Assembly (NCBI GenBank): GCA_030596605.1
Contig: JAUVJI010000022.1
Coordinates: forward strand, 1-40,211
DNA from: Bacteroidales bacterium
GTDB lineage: Bacteria > Bacteroidota > Bacteroidia > Bacteroidales > JAADJA01
Direction: 5' to 3'
DNA: 40,211 bases
In this document: in pieces, positions 18,305 through 28,680 of the stretch
Position numbering within the stretch: position 1 is the stretch's first letter
Layout of the letters: the number at the start of each line of letters is the position of its first letter
Program-made: the position numbers and the translations under genes
Notes under the pieces: model-generated
What the model was told of the DNA's origin: nothing
What the model saw: the letters and a program-made list of their open reading frames with translations, nothing else
Database searches by the model: none

Positions 18305-18452
18305 TTTTATAAACTTTGGTAGAATATTAATATCTTTACCTTACTGAAGCACCAAATCCGAATTTACATTTTGAAAGCATTAGCCTTTGCAAACTGCTTG
18401 CTCTACGAGTAATTTAGGTTAGAATGTAGCTCCACACTATGGGGCTTTTTTT
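18305..18452 (+). ncRNA. Candidate structured RNA or leader ending in a terminator
   Basis: The 195-nt gap before the next gene holds no ORF. It has an AAGCA...TGCTT stem within CATTAGCCTTTGCAAAC and ends in a terminator. It could be an independent small RNA, an attenuator for the following gene, or simply the trailer of the preceding gene. I recognise no Rfam family; it lacks the SRP RNA apical motif. Confidence 0.2.
18428..18452 (+). terminator. Intrinsic terminator
   Basis: AGCTCC (18428-18433) pairs with GGGGCT (18441-18446, one G-T pair) around a 7-nt loop, followed by seven T residues. It lies 150 nt after the small membrane protein gene and 42 nt before the next start. Confidence 0.65.
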
Positions 18453-18494
18453 CTTTGTGGTAATTCATTATTTTTGTTGTTATTTGAAAATCCG

Positions 18495-19049
18495 ATGAAT
18501 ATCAGACTTACTATTCTAATTTATTTCCTGCTTTTCTCAGGCTTGTCATTTGCCCAGGATTCTGTCGATAGAAAAATTAAAATAAGTGGGTTTTTATCCG
18601 GTGAATATACTACTTTGGGATATTATGGTGGTCTGGGTATCGGTATTGACTATAACAATTGGAACATTGAGTTTTCTCCGGTTATGGATTATTCTAAAGC
18701 AGTTTCTGTTTTTGACTGCCCATTTGGATTTGTTGCGAATGTATCCTACTTCCCGAATTTAAATAGTAAAAAAACAATCAATCACTTCATAAACTCTATC
18801 TATAGAATAAGATTTTCAAACAGATATTGTTCTTTGGATAACTGTGGAAAGAAATACAATAAAACACACGAATTCCTTATAGGATATGGGATTCAAGTAA
18901 GGATTTACAATAGTCTATACCTTTCTAATTCAATCAATGCAGGAATTTTCATTGAGAAATTATATTCTGACTATGAAAATAAGTGGTTGAAAAATAAAGG
19001 ATTTGATACTGTGATTCAATTGCGTTTGATTTATAAATTCATAGAATGA
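18495..19049 (+). CDS. Secreted or outer-membrane protein of unknown family
   Basis: A 184-residue protein with a clear signal peptide (MNIRLTILIYFLLFSGLSFA, cut before QDS). The mature part alternates glycine and aromatic residues (YTTLGYYGGLGIGIDYNNW, LIGYGIQVRIY) and ends RLIYKFIE, consistent with a small outer-membrane beta-barrel. I cannot name a family. The ATG at 18495 is preferred to one 21 nt upstream because it gives a proper signal peptide. Its stop overlaps the next start as ATGA, so the two proteins are translationally coupled and may work together at the cell surface. Confidence 0.65.
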   Translation: MNIRLTILIYFLLFSGLSFAQDSVDRKIKISGFLSGEYTTLGYYGGLGIGIDYNNWNIEFSPVMDYSKAVSVFDCPFGFVANVSYFPNLNSKKTINHFINSIYRIRFSNRYCSLDNCGKKYNKTHEFLIGYGIQVRIYNSLYLSNSINAGIFIEKLYSDYENKWLKNKGFDTVIQLRLIYKFIE

Positions 19050-19879
19050 AACCTCTTTATTTTTCGGCATATATATTATTTTTTTTATTTGTGCTATCAT
19101 GTAGCAAGGAAGAAAGTGTAGATTATTCTAAAACAAAAATAATCGGACACGGTGGCGCTGGATTTCCATCCACAATAAATCCTTATCCTACAAATAGTTT
19201 TATCTCAATACAGAAAGCAATTGAAGGCTATGGGATTGATGGTGTAGATGTAGATATTCAAATGGATTCAGAAAATAATTTGTGGCTGTTTCATGATGAC
19301 CTGCTTGAATTCAGTACAAATTGTAATGGCTGTCTTTATGACAACAAATCAGAATATATTGAAAATTGCCGATACAAAAATTTAGTTGGAAGTGAACTTA
19401 CTGCAAGGGAAAAACTGGTTCAATTAGAGAGCCTGTTAGAACACTATTATTCAAGACAAGATAAACCCCTTATTTACCTTGATATTAAACTAAACGATTG
19501 TTTTGAAGCTGATGGGTTAAGTTTGGAATTACTGAATTTAATAGAAAATTACGATGCTTTTGAGTGGACACAGATTAATTGTGCTTCTGAGGATTTTCTT
19601 AAACAATTAAGAGAATATTCTAATTCTTTTGAAATTATCCTTCAAACAATTGATATTGAAGATGGAATATTGCAATGTCAGAACAACAACTTTGATGGAA
19701 TTACATCCCACACAGATAATATTACTAAAGAACTTGTAGATCAATGTCATCAATCGGATTTAACAGTCACAATATATGGAGTTGGTTCAAAGAAGGATAT
19801 TACCGATGCTTTGAATAAAAATCCTGATCAATTAATTACCGATAATATTGAACTAACTTTAAATTTGGTAAATCAGTAA
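19046..19879 (+). CDS. GDPD-like phosphodiesterase lipoprotein
   Basis: A 277-residue predicted lipoprotein (lipobox VLSC, acylated C19). The mature part has the glycerophosphodiester phosphodiesterase pattern: IIGHGG (H35), PTNSF near 48-52, DGVDVDIQM (D68, D70), LFHDD (H83) and YLDIKLN (K148). GDPD enzymes split glycerophosphodiesters into an alcohol and glycerol-3-phosphate. Two places where the family usually has glutamate (ExD after the first His, and the ExK strand) carry aspartate here, so metal binding or substrate choice may differ. The protein is probably anchored in the outer membrane and coupled by a 4-nt overlap to the outer-membrane protein upstream. It converges on the zinc-ribbon gene. 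Confidence 0.78.
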   Translation: MKPLYFSAYILFFLFVLSCSKEESVDYSKTKIIGHGGAGFPSTINPYPTNSFISIQKAIEGYGIDGVDVDIQMDSENNLWLFHDDLLEFSTNCNGCLYDNKSEYIENCRYKNLVGSELTAREKLVQLESLLEHYYSRQDKPLIYLDIKLNDCFEADGLSLELLNLIENYDAFEWTQINCASEDFLKQLREYSNSFEIILQTIDIEDGILQCQNNNFDGITSHTDNITKELVDQCHQSDLTVTIYGVGSKKDITDALNKNPDQLITDNIELTLNLVNQ

Positions 19880-19911
19880 ATTGATTTAATTCGAGATTTT
19901 CACATTCCTTG

Positions 19912-20166
19912 CTATAATTCAGTAGTAGAAGAATTTACCTTACGTTCAAACTCCTCTTGTGTAATTTTATATCCTGAATTGCAGATTGGGCAGTGGCTAA
20001 CATATTCTGTTTTATAGGGAACCAGTGGGATAAAAAATAATGTGAACCACTTTACAGCTCTGCTGATGATCCATCGGCTGTCATTATTGCAATGATTACA
20101 ATGCGACATATCACGCAATTGATAATCCTTACTTGTACTATGTCCGAAACCGAATATTACAAACAT
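19912..20166 (-). CDS. Small zinc-ribbon protein
   Basis: An 84-residue protein starting MFVIFGFGHSTSKD, with two Cys pairs (CNHC and CPIC) on either side of a hydrophobic WFTLFFIPLVPY segment. This matches a widespread family of tiny zinc-ribbon proteins of unknown function. The frame extends upstream into eno, but the internal ATG at 20164-20166 gives the family-like N-terminus and avoids a 90-nt overlap. It lies 49 nt after the eno stop on the same strand, with a strong palindrome in between. Confidence 0.65.
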   Translation of the reverse strand: MFVIFGFGHSTSKDYQLRDMSHCNHCNNDSRWIISRAVKWFTLFFIPLVPYKTEYVSHCPICNSGYKITQEEFERKVNSSTTEL

Positions 20167-20177
20167 ATTTATAATAG

Positions 20178-20210
20178 ATTCATCCGACGACTTTAAGTCG
20201 TCAGATGAAT
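20178..20210. repeat. Near-perfect 33-nt palindrome between eno and the zinc-ribbon gene
   Basis: ATTCATCCGACGACTT (20178-20193) and AAGTCGTCAGATGAAT (20195-20210) are reverse complements with one mismatch around a single central T. On the minus-strand transcript it forms a long hairpin starting 5 nt after the eno stop. No U run follows, so it is not a classical intrinsic terminator. It may stabilise the eno 3' end or be a REP-like or operator element. Confidence 0.7.
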
Positions 20211-20215
20211 TGAAT

Positions 20216-21517
<1,302 letters not shown>

Positions 21518-21547
21518 TTATGATTAAAATGTTTTAGTCGAAATTAC

Positions 21548-21578
21548 AAAAAAAGGATAAAGCAAAAGCTTTATCCTT
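21548..21578 (-). terminator. Intrinsic terminator of the ribosomal protein cluster
   Basis: An 11-bp perfect stem (AAGGATAAAGC at 21553-21563 with GCTTTATCCTT at 21568-21578) has a 4-nt loop. On the minus strand it is followed by seven U residues (21548-21554). It lies 26 nt past the rplQ stop and 43 nt before the eno start, marking the end of the long ribosomal transcript. Confidence 0.92.
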
Positions 21579-21603
21579 GTAATAAAGTTGATTAATTCCT
21601 CCA

Positions 21604-22344
21604 CTATTCGGACTCTTTTTTGGTATTATCTTTTTTGTCTTCGTTAGAAGGATCTTCTTCTTTTACTTTTTCTTCAGGAGCATCTCTATCTTTTACTTCC
21701 TCTTTTGCTTCAGCTTTCACTTCTTCTTCCGGTTTTGTTTCTTCAACCGGTTTCTCAACTTTCGGTTCTTCCTTAGCTTCTTCTTTCGGTTCTTCAACTT
21801 TAGCTTCCGCTGTTTCTTCGGCTTTAGGCTCCTCAACTACTTCTTCTGTCTTTACTTCAGCATCAACTTCAGTTTCTTTGGTAGCAGCAGTTTCAGCAGG
21901 CACCTGATCATCAGCTTTTTTCTTTGCAGACCTTCTTCTTTTTCTCCCGGTTTTTTGTTTAGCTTCTTTTTCAGCCAGGAGATTTTCATTAAAATCTACC
22001 AATTCCATCATGCACATTTTAGCATTATCTCCAAGTCGATTCGGTAACTTAATGATGCGTGTATACCCACCTGGCCTGTCAGCAACTTTAGCTGAAATTT
22101 CCCTGAATAATTCCGTCACAGCTTCTTTACTTTGCAAGTAACTAAAAACAACTCTTCGAGAATTTGTTGTATCTTCTTTTGATTTTGTAATCAGCGGTTC
22201 AATATATGTTCTTAATGCTTTTGCTTTTGCAACAGTGGTATGTATTCGTTTATGCAAAATTAACGAAGTGGCCATATTGGCCAGCATTGCTTTTCTATGT
22301 GCGCTCTTTCTAGATAAATGATTAAATTTTCTCCTGTGTCTCAT
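21604..22344 (-). CDS. rplQ: 50S ribosomal protein L17 with a long acidic tail
   Basis: Residues 1-120 are a normal L17 ([39 protein letters not shown]), which sits near the exit tunnel of the 50S subunit. Residues 121-246 are a low-complexity extension: first a basic patch ([11 protein letters not shown]), then about 100 residues of Lys/Glu/Pro/Ala in VEEPKAEE-like repeats. Bacteroidota L17 proteins are known to be longer than the 127-residue E. coli form, but this tail more than doubles the core. Last gene of the cluster, 5 nt after rpoA. Confidence 0.95.
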   Translation of the reverse strand: MRHRRKFNHLSRKSAHRKAMLANMATSLILHKRIHTTVAKAKALRTYIEPLITKSKEDTTNSRRVVFSYLQSKEAVTELFREISAKVADRPGGYTRIIKLPNRLGDNAKMCMMELVDFNENLLAEKEAKQKTGRKRRRSAKKKADDQVPAETAATKETEVDAEVKTEEVVEEPKAEETAEAKVEEPKEEAKEEPKVEKPVEETKPEEEVKAEAKEEVKDRDAPEEKVKEEDPSNEDKKDNTKKESE

Positions 22345-22349
22345 CGCAA

Positions 22350-23342
22350 TTATTCCTTATCTAATTTATACTTCGATATATTCATTCCAAATTCCAGTCC
22401 TTTTACCTTAACTAATTCTTCAAGCTCTGTTAAAGATTTCTTACCGAAATTTCTGAATTTCAACAAGTCGTTTTTATTAAATTGAACCAAATCACCCAGT
22501 GTTTCAACATCTGCAGCCTTCAAACAATTTAAAGCCCTAACGGATAGGTCAAGGTCAACCAGCTTGGTTTTAAGTAATTGTCGGGTATGCAACGAACTTT
22601 CATCAAATTCTTCTGTTACTGTTTTTTCTTCAGTATCAAGTGTAATCCTTTCATCTGAAAATAGCATGAAATGATGAATGAGAATTTTTGCTGCTTCTTT
22701 CAAAGCTTCCTTAGGAGGAATGGATCCATCGGTTTCCAATTCCAGAATTAGCTTCTCATAGTCAGTTTTTTGCTCAACCCTGAAATTTTCAACGTGAAAT
22801 TTCACATTTTTAATGGGTGTATGAATTGAGTCAAGGAAAACTGTTCCAAGCGAAGCATTCAGCGTCTTGTTTTCTTCAGCAGGAACATAACCTCTCCCTT
22901 TTTCAATGGTCAGTTCAATTGATAGCTTAACATTGGGCTCCATATAACAAATAATTTCCTCCGTATTCAATACCTGGAATACAGACAGAAATTTGTTAAT
23001 ATCACCTGCTTTGAATACTTCCTGATCACCAATTACAATATTGACTTTCTCGCTGATCTCGCTATCAATCTGCCTTCTGAATCGTATTTTCTTTAAATTC
23101 AAAACTATTTCAGTAACATCTTCTACAATACCTTTAATAGTAGAAAACTCCTGCTCAACGCCATCAATTTTAATTGATGTTATTGAATATCCTTCGAGTG
23201 AGGATAATAGAATTCTTCTTAATGCATTACCGATGGTAATACCAAAGCCTGGTTCAAGCGGACGAAATTCAAATATGCCTCTGAATTCATCGGCTTCAAT
23301 CATGATAACTTTATCTGGTTTTTGAAAATTTAAAACTGCCAT
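22350..23342 (-). CDS. rpoA: DNA-directed RNA polymerase subunit alpha
   Basis: A 330-residue alpha subunit with both domains. The N-terminal assembly domain (about 1-230) contains [20 protein letters not shown] and [10 protein letters not shown]; the C-terminal DNA- and activator-binding domain (about 255-325) contains [20 protein letters not shown] and [16 protein letters not shown]. It nucleates RNA polymerase assembly. Placement between rpsD and rplQ is the standard alpha-operon order. Confidence 0.98.
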   Translation of the reverse strand: MAVLNFQKPDKVIMIEADEFRGIFEFRPLEPGFGITIGNALRRILLSSLEGYSITSIKIDGVEQEFSTIKGIVEDVTEIVLNLKKIRFRRQIDSEISEKVNIVIGDQEVFKAGDINKFLSVFQVLNTEEIICYMEPNVKLSIELTIEKGRGYVPAEENKTLNASLGTVFLDSIHTPIKNVKFHVENFRVEQKTDYEKLILELETDGSIPPKEALKEAAKILIHHFMLFSDERITLDTEEKTVTEEFDESSLHTRQLLKTKLVDLDLSVRALNCLKAADVETLGDLVQFNKNDLLKFRNFGKKSLTELEELVKVKGLEFGMNISKYKLDKE

Positions 23343-23391
23343 TATCCGCTATTTTATTTTATAGATAATTGTTGATTGTCAGATTAATTTT

Positions 23392-23997
23392 TTATTTAGA
23401 ATACAACTCAACGATAAGTTGTTCTTTGATGTTCTCAGGAATCTCATCTCTTTCAGGATAATTCAGAAATTTCCCGGATAACTGATCTTCATTCCATTCA
23501 ATCCAGGAGAAATTAGTCGACCGGGAAGCAAGTGAATTTGTAATTGCTTCAAGTGATTTGGACTTTTCTCTTACTCCAACAACATCACCCGGTTTAACTG
23601 AGTAAGATGGAACACTTAAAATTTCTCCGTTAATGGTAATGTGCTTGTGCGAAACTAATTGTCGTGCACCAGCCCTGGTAGGAGCTATTCCCATACGAAA
23701 AACGACATTGTCAAGTCTTGCTTCGATCAATTGAAGTAAAATTTCACCGGTAATACCTTTCTTACGGGAAGCCTTTACAAATATATTCCTAAATTGTCTT
23801 TCAAGAATTCCATAGGTATATTTTGCCTTTTGTTTTTCCTGTAACTGGATACCATACTCAGATTGTTTTCTGCGTCGTCTTGAGTTACCGTGATGTCCGG
23901 GAGGATAGTTCTTTCTGTCGTAATACTTATCCGGACCATAAATTGAATCCTTGAATTTACGTGCTATCTTTGTTTTCGGACCAATATATCTAGCCAT
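23392..23997 (-). CDS. rpsD: 30S ribosomal protein S4
   Basis: A 201-residue S4, a primary 16S rRNA binder in 30S assembly. The S4 RNA-binding domain is seen in [20 protein letters not shown] and [12 protein letters not shown]. The N-terminus ([20 protein letters not shown]) lacks the zinc-binding cysteines found in some S4 proteins, so it is the zinc-free form. Confidence 0.97.
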   Translation of the reverse strand: MARYIGPKTKIARKFKDSIYGPDKYYDRKNYPPGHHGNSRRRRKQSEYGIQLQEKQKAKYTYGILERQFRNIFVKASRKKGITGEILLQLIEARLDNVVFRMGIAPTRAGARQLVSHKHITINGEILSVPSYSVKPGDVVGVREKSKSLEAITNSLASRSTNFSWIEWNEDQLSGKFLNYPERDEIPENIKEQLIVELYSK

Positions 23998-24064
23998 TTC
24001 TAATTAATTTTCTTTTTTATAATTTAAAGTTGAAAATCTAAATTCATTCATGTAATTAAAACAT

Positions 24065-24454
24065 TTACACTCTTCTCCTTTTTGGAGGCCTGCAACCATT
24101 ATGCGGCAGAGGTGTTACGTCATTGATTTCGGTAACTTCTATTCCTGATGAATGAAGTGTTCTGATTGCTGATTCCCTTCCAGAGCCAGGGCCTTTTACG
24201 TAGACCTTTACTTTTCTCAAACCTTGATCATAAGCAACCTTCGAACAGTCTTCAGCTGCCATTTGAGCGGCATACGGAGTGTTCTTTTTCGATCCCCGAA
24301 ATCCCATCTTTCCTGCAGATCCCCATGATATAACCTGCCCGGAATTATTTGTCAGCGTAATAATAATGTTATTAAATGACGCACTAATGTATGCTTTTCC
24401 AGTTGGTTCTACTTTAACAACCCTTTTCTTCGAAGTCCTGGTTTTCTTTGCCAT
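24065..24454 (-). CDS. rpsK: 30S ribosomal protein S11
   Basis: A 129-residue S11 of the 30S platform. Conserved pieces include [25 protein letters not shown], given here as the segment at about residues 28-52, then [11 protein letters not shown] and the terminal [15 protein letters not shown]. It lies between rpsM and rpsD in alpha-operon order. Confidence 0.97.
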   Translation of the reverse strand: MAKKTRTSKKRVVKVEPTGKAYISASFNNIIITLTNNSGQVISWGSAGKMGFRGSKKNTPYAAQMAAEDCSKVAYDQGLRKVKVYVKGPGSGRESAIRTLHSSGIEVTEINDVTPLPHNGCRPPKRRRV

Positions 24455-24505
24455 AAAAATGTATATTTAACCTTTTTTGTGATGCTATTCAACAATATTA
24501 TTGCA

Positions 24506-24886
24506 TTAACCCTTAATGGCTTTTTTCTTATTTGCAACAGTCTTTTTCCTACCTTTACGTGTACGGGCATTATTTTTAGTACTCTGTCCTCTCAGCGGTA
24601 AGCCAATCCTATGCCTGATCCCCCTGTAAGTACCAATATCCATTAATCGTTTAATGTTCATTTGTACTTCCGACCTCAATTCACCTTCTATCTTATACTT
24701 CTCGCTGATGACATTCCTGATGTTGTTTTGTTCATCATCTGTCCAATCATCTACTTTTTTGTTCAAATCAACACCGGCCTCAATGAGTATATTTTCAGCT
24801 TTTGATCTCCCAATCCCGTAAATATAGGTTAATGATATTACTCCCCTTTTGTTTTTTGGTATGTCGATACCTGCTATACGTGCCAT
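24506..24886 (-). CDS. rpsM: 30S ribosomal protein S13
   Basis: A 126-residue S13 of the 30S head that contacts tRNA and L5. It starts [19 protein letters not shown] with the helix-two-turn-helix [14 protein letters not shown], and ends in the basic tail [16 protein letters not shown]. First large gene of the alpha segment, 35 nt after rpmJ. Confidence 0.97.
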   Translation of the reverse strand: MARIAGIDIPKNKRGVISLTYIYGIGRSKAENILIEAGVDLNKKVDDWTDDEQNNIRNVISEKYKIEGELRSEVQMNIKRLMDIGTYRGIRHRIGLPLRGQSTKNNARTRKGRKKTVANKKKAIKG

Positions 24887-24921
24887 ATATTTTAAATTTT
24901 AAATCGTAAATCTACAATAGA

Positions 24922-25038
24922 CTATCCTTGTCTTTGCTTGTATTTTGGATTCTTTTTGTTAATCACATACAAACGACCCTTACGTCGAACAATTTTGCAA
25001 TCGGGTGTCCTTTTCTTAACTGATGCCCTTACTTTCAT
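24922..25038 (-). CDS. rpmJ: 50S ribosomal protein L36 (zinc-free form)
   Basis: A 38-residue gene, too short for most ORF cut-offs, read from the ATG at 25036-25038. It begins [20 protein letters not shown] and ends NPKYKQRQG, clearly L36, which binds 23S rRNA late in 50S assembly. Only one cysteine (C14) remains of the usual Cys3-His zinc site; the others are replaced, so this is the C-minus type. Located between infA and rpsM as in other Bacteroidota. Confidence 0.95.
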   Translation of the reverse strand: MKVRASVKKRTPDCKIVRRKGRLYVINKKNPKYKQRQG

Positions 25039-25049
25039 TTTACTACTTT

Positions 25050-25268
25050 TTATTTGTATCTAAATGTAATTCGGCCTTTTGACAAATCATAGGGAGACAT
25101 TTCCAACTTTACTTTGTCTCCTGGTAAAATTTTTATATAATGCATACGCATTTTACCTGAAATGTGGGCTGTGATAATGTGCCCATTTTCAAGTTCTACA
25201 CGGAACATTGCATTTCCTAATGATTCTATGACTGTTCCGTCTTGTTCTATTGAGGCTTGTTTTGCCAT
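25050..25268 (-). CDS. infA: Translation initiation factor IF-1
   Basis: A 72-residue single OB-fold (S1-like) protein that binds the 30S A site during initiation. The text [20 protein letters not shown], then [20 protein letters not shown] and [20 protein letters not shown] are diagnostic. It lies 30 nt after map and 11 nt before rpmJ. Confidence 0.97.
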   Translation of the reverse strand: MAKQASIEQDGTVIESLGNAMFRVELENGHIITAHISGKMRMHYIKILPGDKVKLEMSPYDLSKGRITFRYK

Positions 25269-25298
25269 AAATAACCGAACTTATTTTTAAATATATAA

Positions 25299-26081
25299 TT
25301 AATTAATTTTTTTGTTTAATACTTCTTCAATGTACTTAAATGTTGACAGGATTTCAACCTTACCTCTCCTTACAACTACATCATGTTCGAAATGGGCAGA
25401 AGGTAATCTGTCTGCTGTCCTGATAGTCCAACCATCGCTTTCCTGAACAACCTTTTTAGTTCCCAGATTGATCATGGGTTCAATGGCCAATACCATTCCT
25501 TCTTTCAGTTTAACACCTGTACCTCTTCTTCCGTAGTTAGGTACTTCCGGCTTTTCATGCAAATTTTTACCCAATCCATGACCGACCAGATCCCTGACAA
25601 CCGAGTAGCCAAAATCCTCAACATAATTTTGAATGGCATTTCCAATATCTCCTACCCTGTTTCCTTCTATAGCCATTTCAATTCCGATATAAAGCGATTC
25701 CTTTGTTCGTTCCAGTAATTTCAGGATTTTTTCTTTTACTTCACCAACAGTAAAAGTGTAAGCCGAATCTCCGTAAAAACCGTTTATATATGTTCCACAA
25801 TCCACCGATACAATATCTCCATCTTTTAATTCCCTGAACGACGGAAAACCATGCACTACATTTTCGTTTATCGAAATGCACAGTGAATATGGAAATCCAT
25901 TATATCCTTTAAATCCAGGAAGCGCATCATGATCTTTAATGAATTCTTCAGCACGTTTATCAAGATCAATTGTCCTGATCCCGGGTTTAATCAATTTAGC
26001 TACCTCAGCTAAGGTTTTACCAACAAGTAAAGAACTTTCTTTTATTAATTCAATTTCTTCTTCGGTCTTAATATAAATCAT
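25299..26081 (-). CDS. map: Type I methionine aminopeptidase
   Basis: A 260-residue cytoplasmic enzyme that removes the initiator methionine from new proteins. The five metal ligands are visible: D94 (VSVDCGTY), D105 (YGDSAY), H168 (VGHGLG), E201 (AIEPMI) and E232 (HFEHDVVV), with H77 in VVHGFP as the usual catalytic histidine. There is no N-terminal zinc-finger extension. It lies between secY and infA, an order shared with many bacteria. Confidence 0.97.
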   Translation of the reverse strand: MIYIKTEEEIELIKESSLLVGKTLAEVAKLIKPGIRTIDLDKRAEEFIKDHDALPGFKGYNGFPYSLCISINENVVHGFPSFRELKDGDIVSVDCGTYINGFYGDSAYTFTVGEVKEKILKLLERTKESLYIGIEMAIEGNRVGDIGNAIQNYVEDFGYSVVRDLVGHGLGKNLHEKPEVPNYGRRGTGVKLKEGMVLAIEPMINLGTKKVVQESDGWTIRTADRLPSAHFEHDVVVRRGKVEILSTFKYIEEVLNKKIN

Positions 26082-26106
26082 CAGCTAATTACAATTCAGC
26101 GAAATC

Positions 26107-27474
26107 TTATCCAGTCATACTAAATGAAGACCGGCCTTTGATCCTGCCCGATTTTGTTAATCCGTCGTAATGCCTCATTAATAAGTGACTTTCAATTTGC
26201 TGCAATGTATCAAGCACAACACCAACCAAAATCAATAATGATGTACCGCCATAAAACTGGGCAAATTGTGTACTTACACCAAATAAACTTACCAGTGCCG
26301 GCATAATTGCCACGAAACCAAGGAACATTGAACCCGGCAAAGTAATTCGTGACATAATGTTATCAATAAACTCAGCAGTCTTTCTTCCAGGCTTTACTCC
26401 CGGTATAAATCCTCCATTTTTCTTCATATCATCCGCCATTTGATTTGGATTGATCGTAATGGCAGTATAGAAATATGTAAATAGTATGATCATTATGAAG
26501 AATGTGAAATTATACCAAAATCCATTAATATTTGCAAATGCATTTACAAAACCTGACATACTTTCTGAATCTGTAAATCCAGCTAAGGTAATGGGCAGGA
26601 ACATAATTGCCTGTGCAAAAATAATCGGCATAACCCCGGCCGCATTCACCTTCAAAGGAATATATTGCCTAACTCCCCCATATTGTTTGTTTCCAACAAT
26701 TCTTTTGGCATATTGCACCGGTATTCGTCTTGTTCCCTGCACCAATAATATTGACAATAAGATCACAAAAATTAATATGGCAATTTCGATCACGAAAAAA
26801 ACCAATCCTCCTCCCTTCTCTTCCATTCTGGCAACAAATTCTCCAATAAGGGCAAAAGGTAACCTGGCAATAATCCCGATCATAATGATCAATGAAATAC
26901 CGTTTCCAATACCTTTCTCAGTAATTCGTTCACCCATCCACATGATAAACATGGAACCGGCTGTGAGAGTAATTATTGATGATATTCCAAAAAAGGAGAA
27001 AATTGAATGCGTTGCCATCCCCGGATCAAAAGGATAAATACCTTCCGGAGGAAGCTGCCGTACTAGGTTTGCAATATAAGCAGGAGATTGGAATATAAGA
27101 ATGATTACTGTTAAATATCGCGTGATCTGACTTATCTTCCTTCTACCGCTTTCACCTTCTTTCTGCAATTTTTGGAAAAAAGGAATTGCCATACCGAGAA
27201 GCTGAACAACAATGGATGCAGAAATGTAAGGCATGATCCCCAGCGCAAATACACTCGCATTTGAAAATGCACCGCCTGAAAACATATTCAGCAAACCAAG
27301 CAAACCCGAACTTCCTTGATTCTGTAAGTTCTCCAACTGATGAGGGTCAACACCTGGTAATACTACAAAAGCGCCTAATCTATAAATAAGGATAATTCCA
27401 ATAGTATATAGAATCCTGTTTCTGAGATCCTCAATTTTGGAAATATTTCGAATTGTTTCTATTAATTTTTTCAT
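26107..27474 (-). CDS. secY: Protein translocase subunit SecY
   Basis: A 455-residue core of the SecYEG channel in the inner membrane, with about ten hydrophobic helices. Typical features are the N-terminal amphipathic stretch, the plug-region helix ALGIMPYISASIVVQLL, the cytoplasmic loop QKEGESGRRKISQITRYLT, and the basic loop RRIPVQYAKRIVG that binds ribosome and SecA. It lies 6 nt downstream of rplO in spc order. Confidence 0.97.
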   Translation of the reverse strand: MKKLIETIRNISKIEDLRNRILYTIGIILIYRLGAFVVLPGVDPHQLENLQNQGSSGLLGLLNMFSGGAFSNASVFALGIMPYISASIVVQLLGMAIPFFQKLQKEGESGRRKISQITRYLTVIILIFQSPAYIANLVRQLPPEGIYPFDPGMATHSIFSFFGISSIITLTAGSMFIMWMGERITEKGIGNGISLIIMIGIIARLPFALIGEFVARMEEKGGGLVFFVIEIAILIFVILLSILLVQGTRRIPVQYAKRIVGNKQYGGVRQYIPLKVNAAGVMPIIFAQAIMFLPITLAGFTDSESMSGFVNAFANINGFWYNFTFFIMIILFTYFYTAITINPNQMADDMKKNGGFIPGVKPGRKTAEFIDNIMSRITLPGSMFLGFVAIMPALVSLFGVSTQFAQFYGGTSLLILVGVVLDTLQQIESHLLMRHYDGLTKSGRIKGRSSFSMTG

Positions 27475-27480
27475 CTAAAT

Positions 27481-27927
27481 TTAGATTTTTGTTGCAACGC
27501 CGCCTTTTGCTTCAATTGCTTCAATTGCAGATTTAGAAAATGCATGTGCTTTCACTTCAAGCTTCGCTTTCAATTCGCCTCTTCCTAATATCTTAACCAA
27601 ATCCTTTTTATTTGCAAGGCCATTATCAATCAATGTTTCCACATTTATTTCCGATAACTTGAACTCTTCAGCCAGTTTTTGCAATACATCAATGTTGATA
27701 CCTCTGTATTCTACCCGGTTGATATTTTTAAATCCAAATTTTGGGATTCTGCGGTACAATGGCATTTGTCCACCCTCAAATCCGGGTTTACTGCTGTATC
27801 CAGCTCTTGACTTTGCTCCTTTATGACCTTTGGTAGATGTGCCACCATATCCGGAACCCTGCCCTCTTCCTATTCTTTTCCTGCTTTTTGTCGAACCTTT
27901 TGCAGGTTTAAGATTACTTAAATCCAT
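27481..27927 (-). CDS. rplO: 50S ribosomal protein L15
   Basis: A 148-residue L15, a late 50S assembly protein. The glycine-rich basic start (LKPAKGSTKSRKRIGRGQG, then SGYGGTSTKGHKGAKSR) that threads into 23S rRNA and the FEGGQMPLYRRIPK segment are characteristic. It lies between rpmD and secY. Confidence 0.97.
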   Translation of the reverse strand: MDLSNLKPAKGSTKSRKRIGRGQGSGYGGTSTKGHKGAKSRAGYSSKPGFEGGQMPLYRRIPKFGFKNINRVEYRGINIDVLQKLAEEFKLSEINVETLIDNGLANKKDLVKILGRGELKAKLEVKAHAFSKSAIEAIEAKGGVATKI

Positions 27928-27944
27928 TTTATCTTTGAATTATA

Positions 27945-28127
27945 TTATTTTACTTCTTCTACTGTTAATAAATGTTTCACCTTGTCAATCATTCCCAATA
28001 TCTGGGGCGAACCTTCCACTTCTCTTTCCTGCTGCATCTTCTTAATGCCAAGCGCTTCCAGTGTCAATTTTTGACTTTTATGCCTTCCGATAGCGCTTCT
28101 TACCTGTTTGATTTTAAACTTTTTCAT
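27945..28127 (-). CDS. rpmD: 50S ribosomal protein L30
   Basis: A 60-residue short bacterial L30 of the 50S subunit: KFKIKQVRSAIGRHKSQKLT, LEALGIKKMQQ and the ending GMIDKVKHLLTVEEV are typical. It lies 17 nt before rplO and 31 nt after rpsE. Confidence 0.96.
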   Translation of the reverse strand: MKKFKIKQVRSAIGRHKSQKLTLEALGIKKMQQEREVEGSPQILGMIDKVKHLLTVEEVK

Positions 28128-28158
28128 AACAATTAAAATCTAAAAATAAATCTGACAA

Positions 28159-28677
28159 TTAACCATTAAATACTGAACTTAATTCAACCCCTCTTAGCTG
28201 CGCAATTGTATGCGGATCTCTCATATGCATCAAGGCATTAATAGTAGCTTTAACTACACTATGCGGGTTTGAAGAACCTTTTGACTTTGCCAAAACGTCC
28301 TTTACTCCTACACTTTCAAGAACAGCACGCATAGCGCCACCGGCAATTACTCCCGTACCCGGAGCAGCAGGTTTAAGAAATACCCTGGCTCCACTAAATT
28401 TTCCATCTTGTTCATGTGGTAAAGTACCATTCAGAATAGGAACTTTTATCAGGTTTTTCTTTGCATCGTCAATACCTTTAGCAATGGCGGAAGTTACTTC
28501 TTTTGCTTTTCCCAGACCATAACCTACAACACCTTGCTCGTTACCAACAACAACAATGGCTGAAAAACTAAAGGTACGTCCACCCTTTGTTACTTTTGTT
28601 ACTCTCTGAATACTAACGAGCCTGTCTTTGAATTCGATTTCGCTAGATTTAACTCTTTTTATATTAACATTTGACAT
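28159..28677 (-). CDS. rpsE: 30S ribosomal protein S5
   Basis: A 172-residue S5, involved in decoding accuracy near the mRNA entry site. The N-terminal RNA-binding fold ([20 protein letters not shown]) and the C-terminal part with [20 protein letters not shown] are conserved. It follows rplR after 3 nt. Confidence 0.97.
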   Translation of the reverse strand: MSNVNIKRVKSSEIEFKDRLVSIQRVTKVTKGGRTFSFSAIVVVGNEQGVVGYGLGKAKEVTSAIAKGIDDAKKNLIKVPILNGTLPHEQDGKFSGARVFLKPAAPGTGVIAGGAMRAVLESVGVKDVLAKSKGSSNPHSVVKATINALMHMRDPHTIAQLRGVELSSVFNG

Positions 28678-28680
28678 AAT

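Noticed and set aside
21620-21907. Serine-rich 95-codon plus-strand frame
   Set aside because: It is the antisense of the Lys/Glu-rich L17 tail; the low-complexity codons on the real strand create it.
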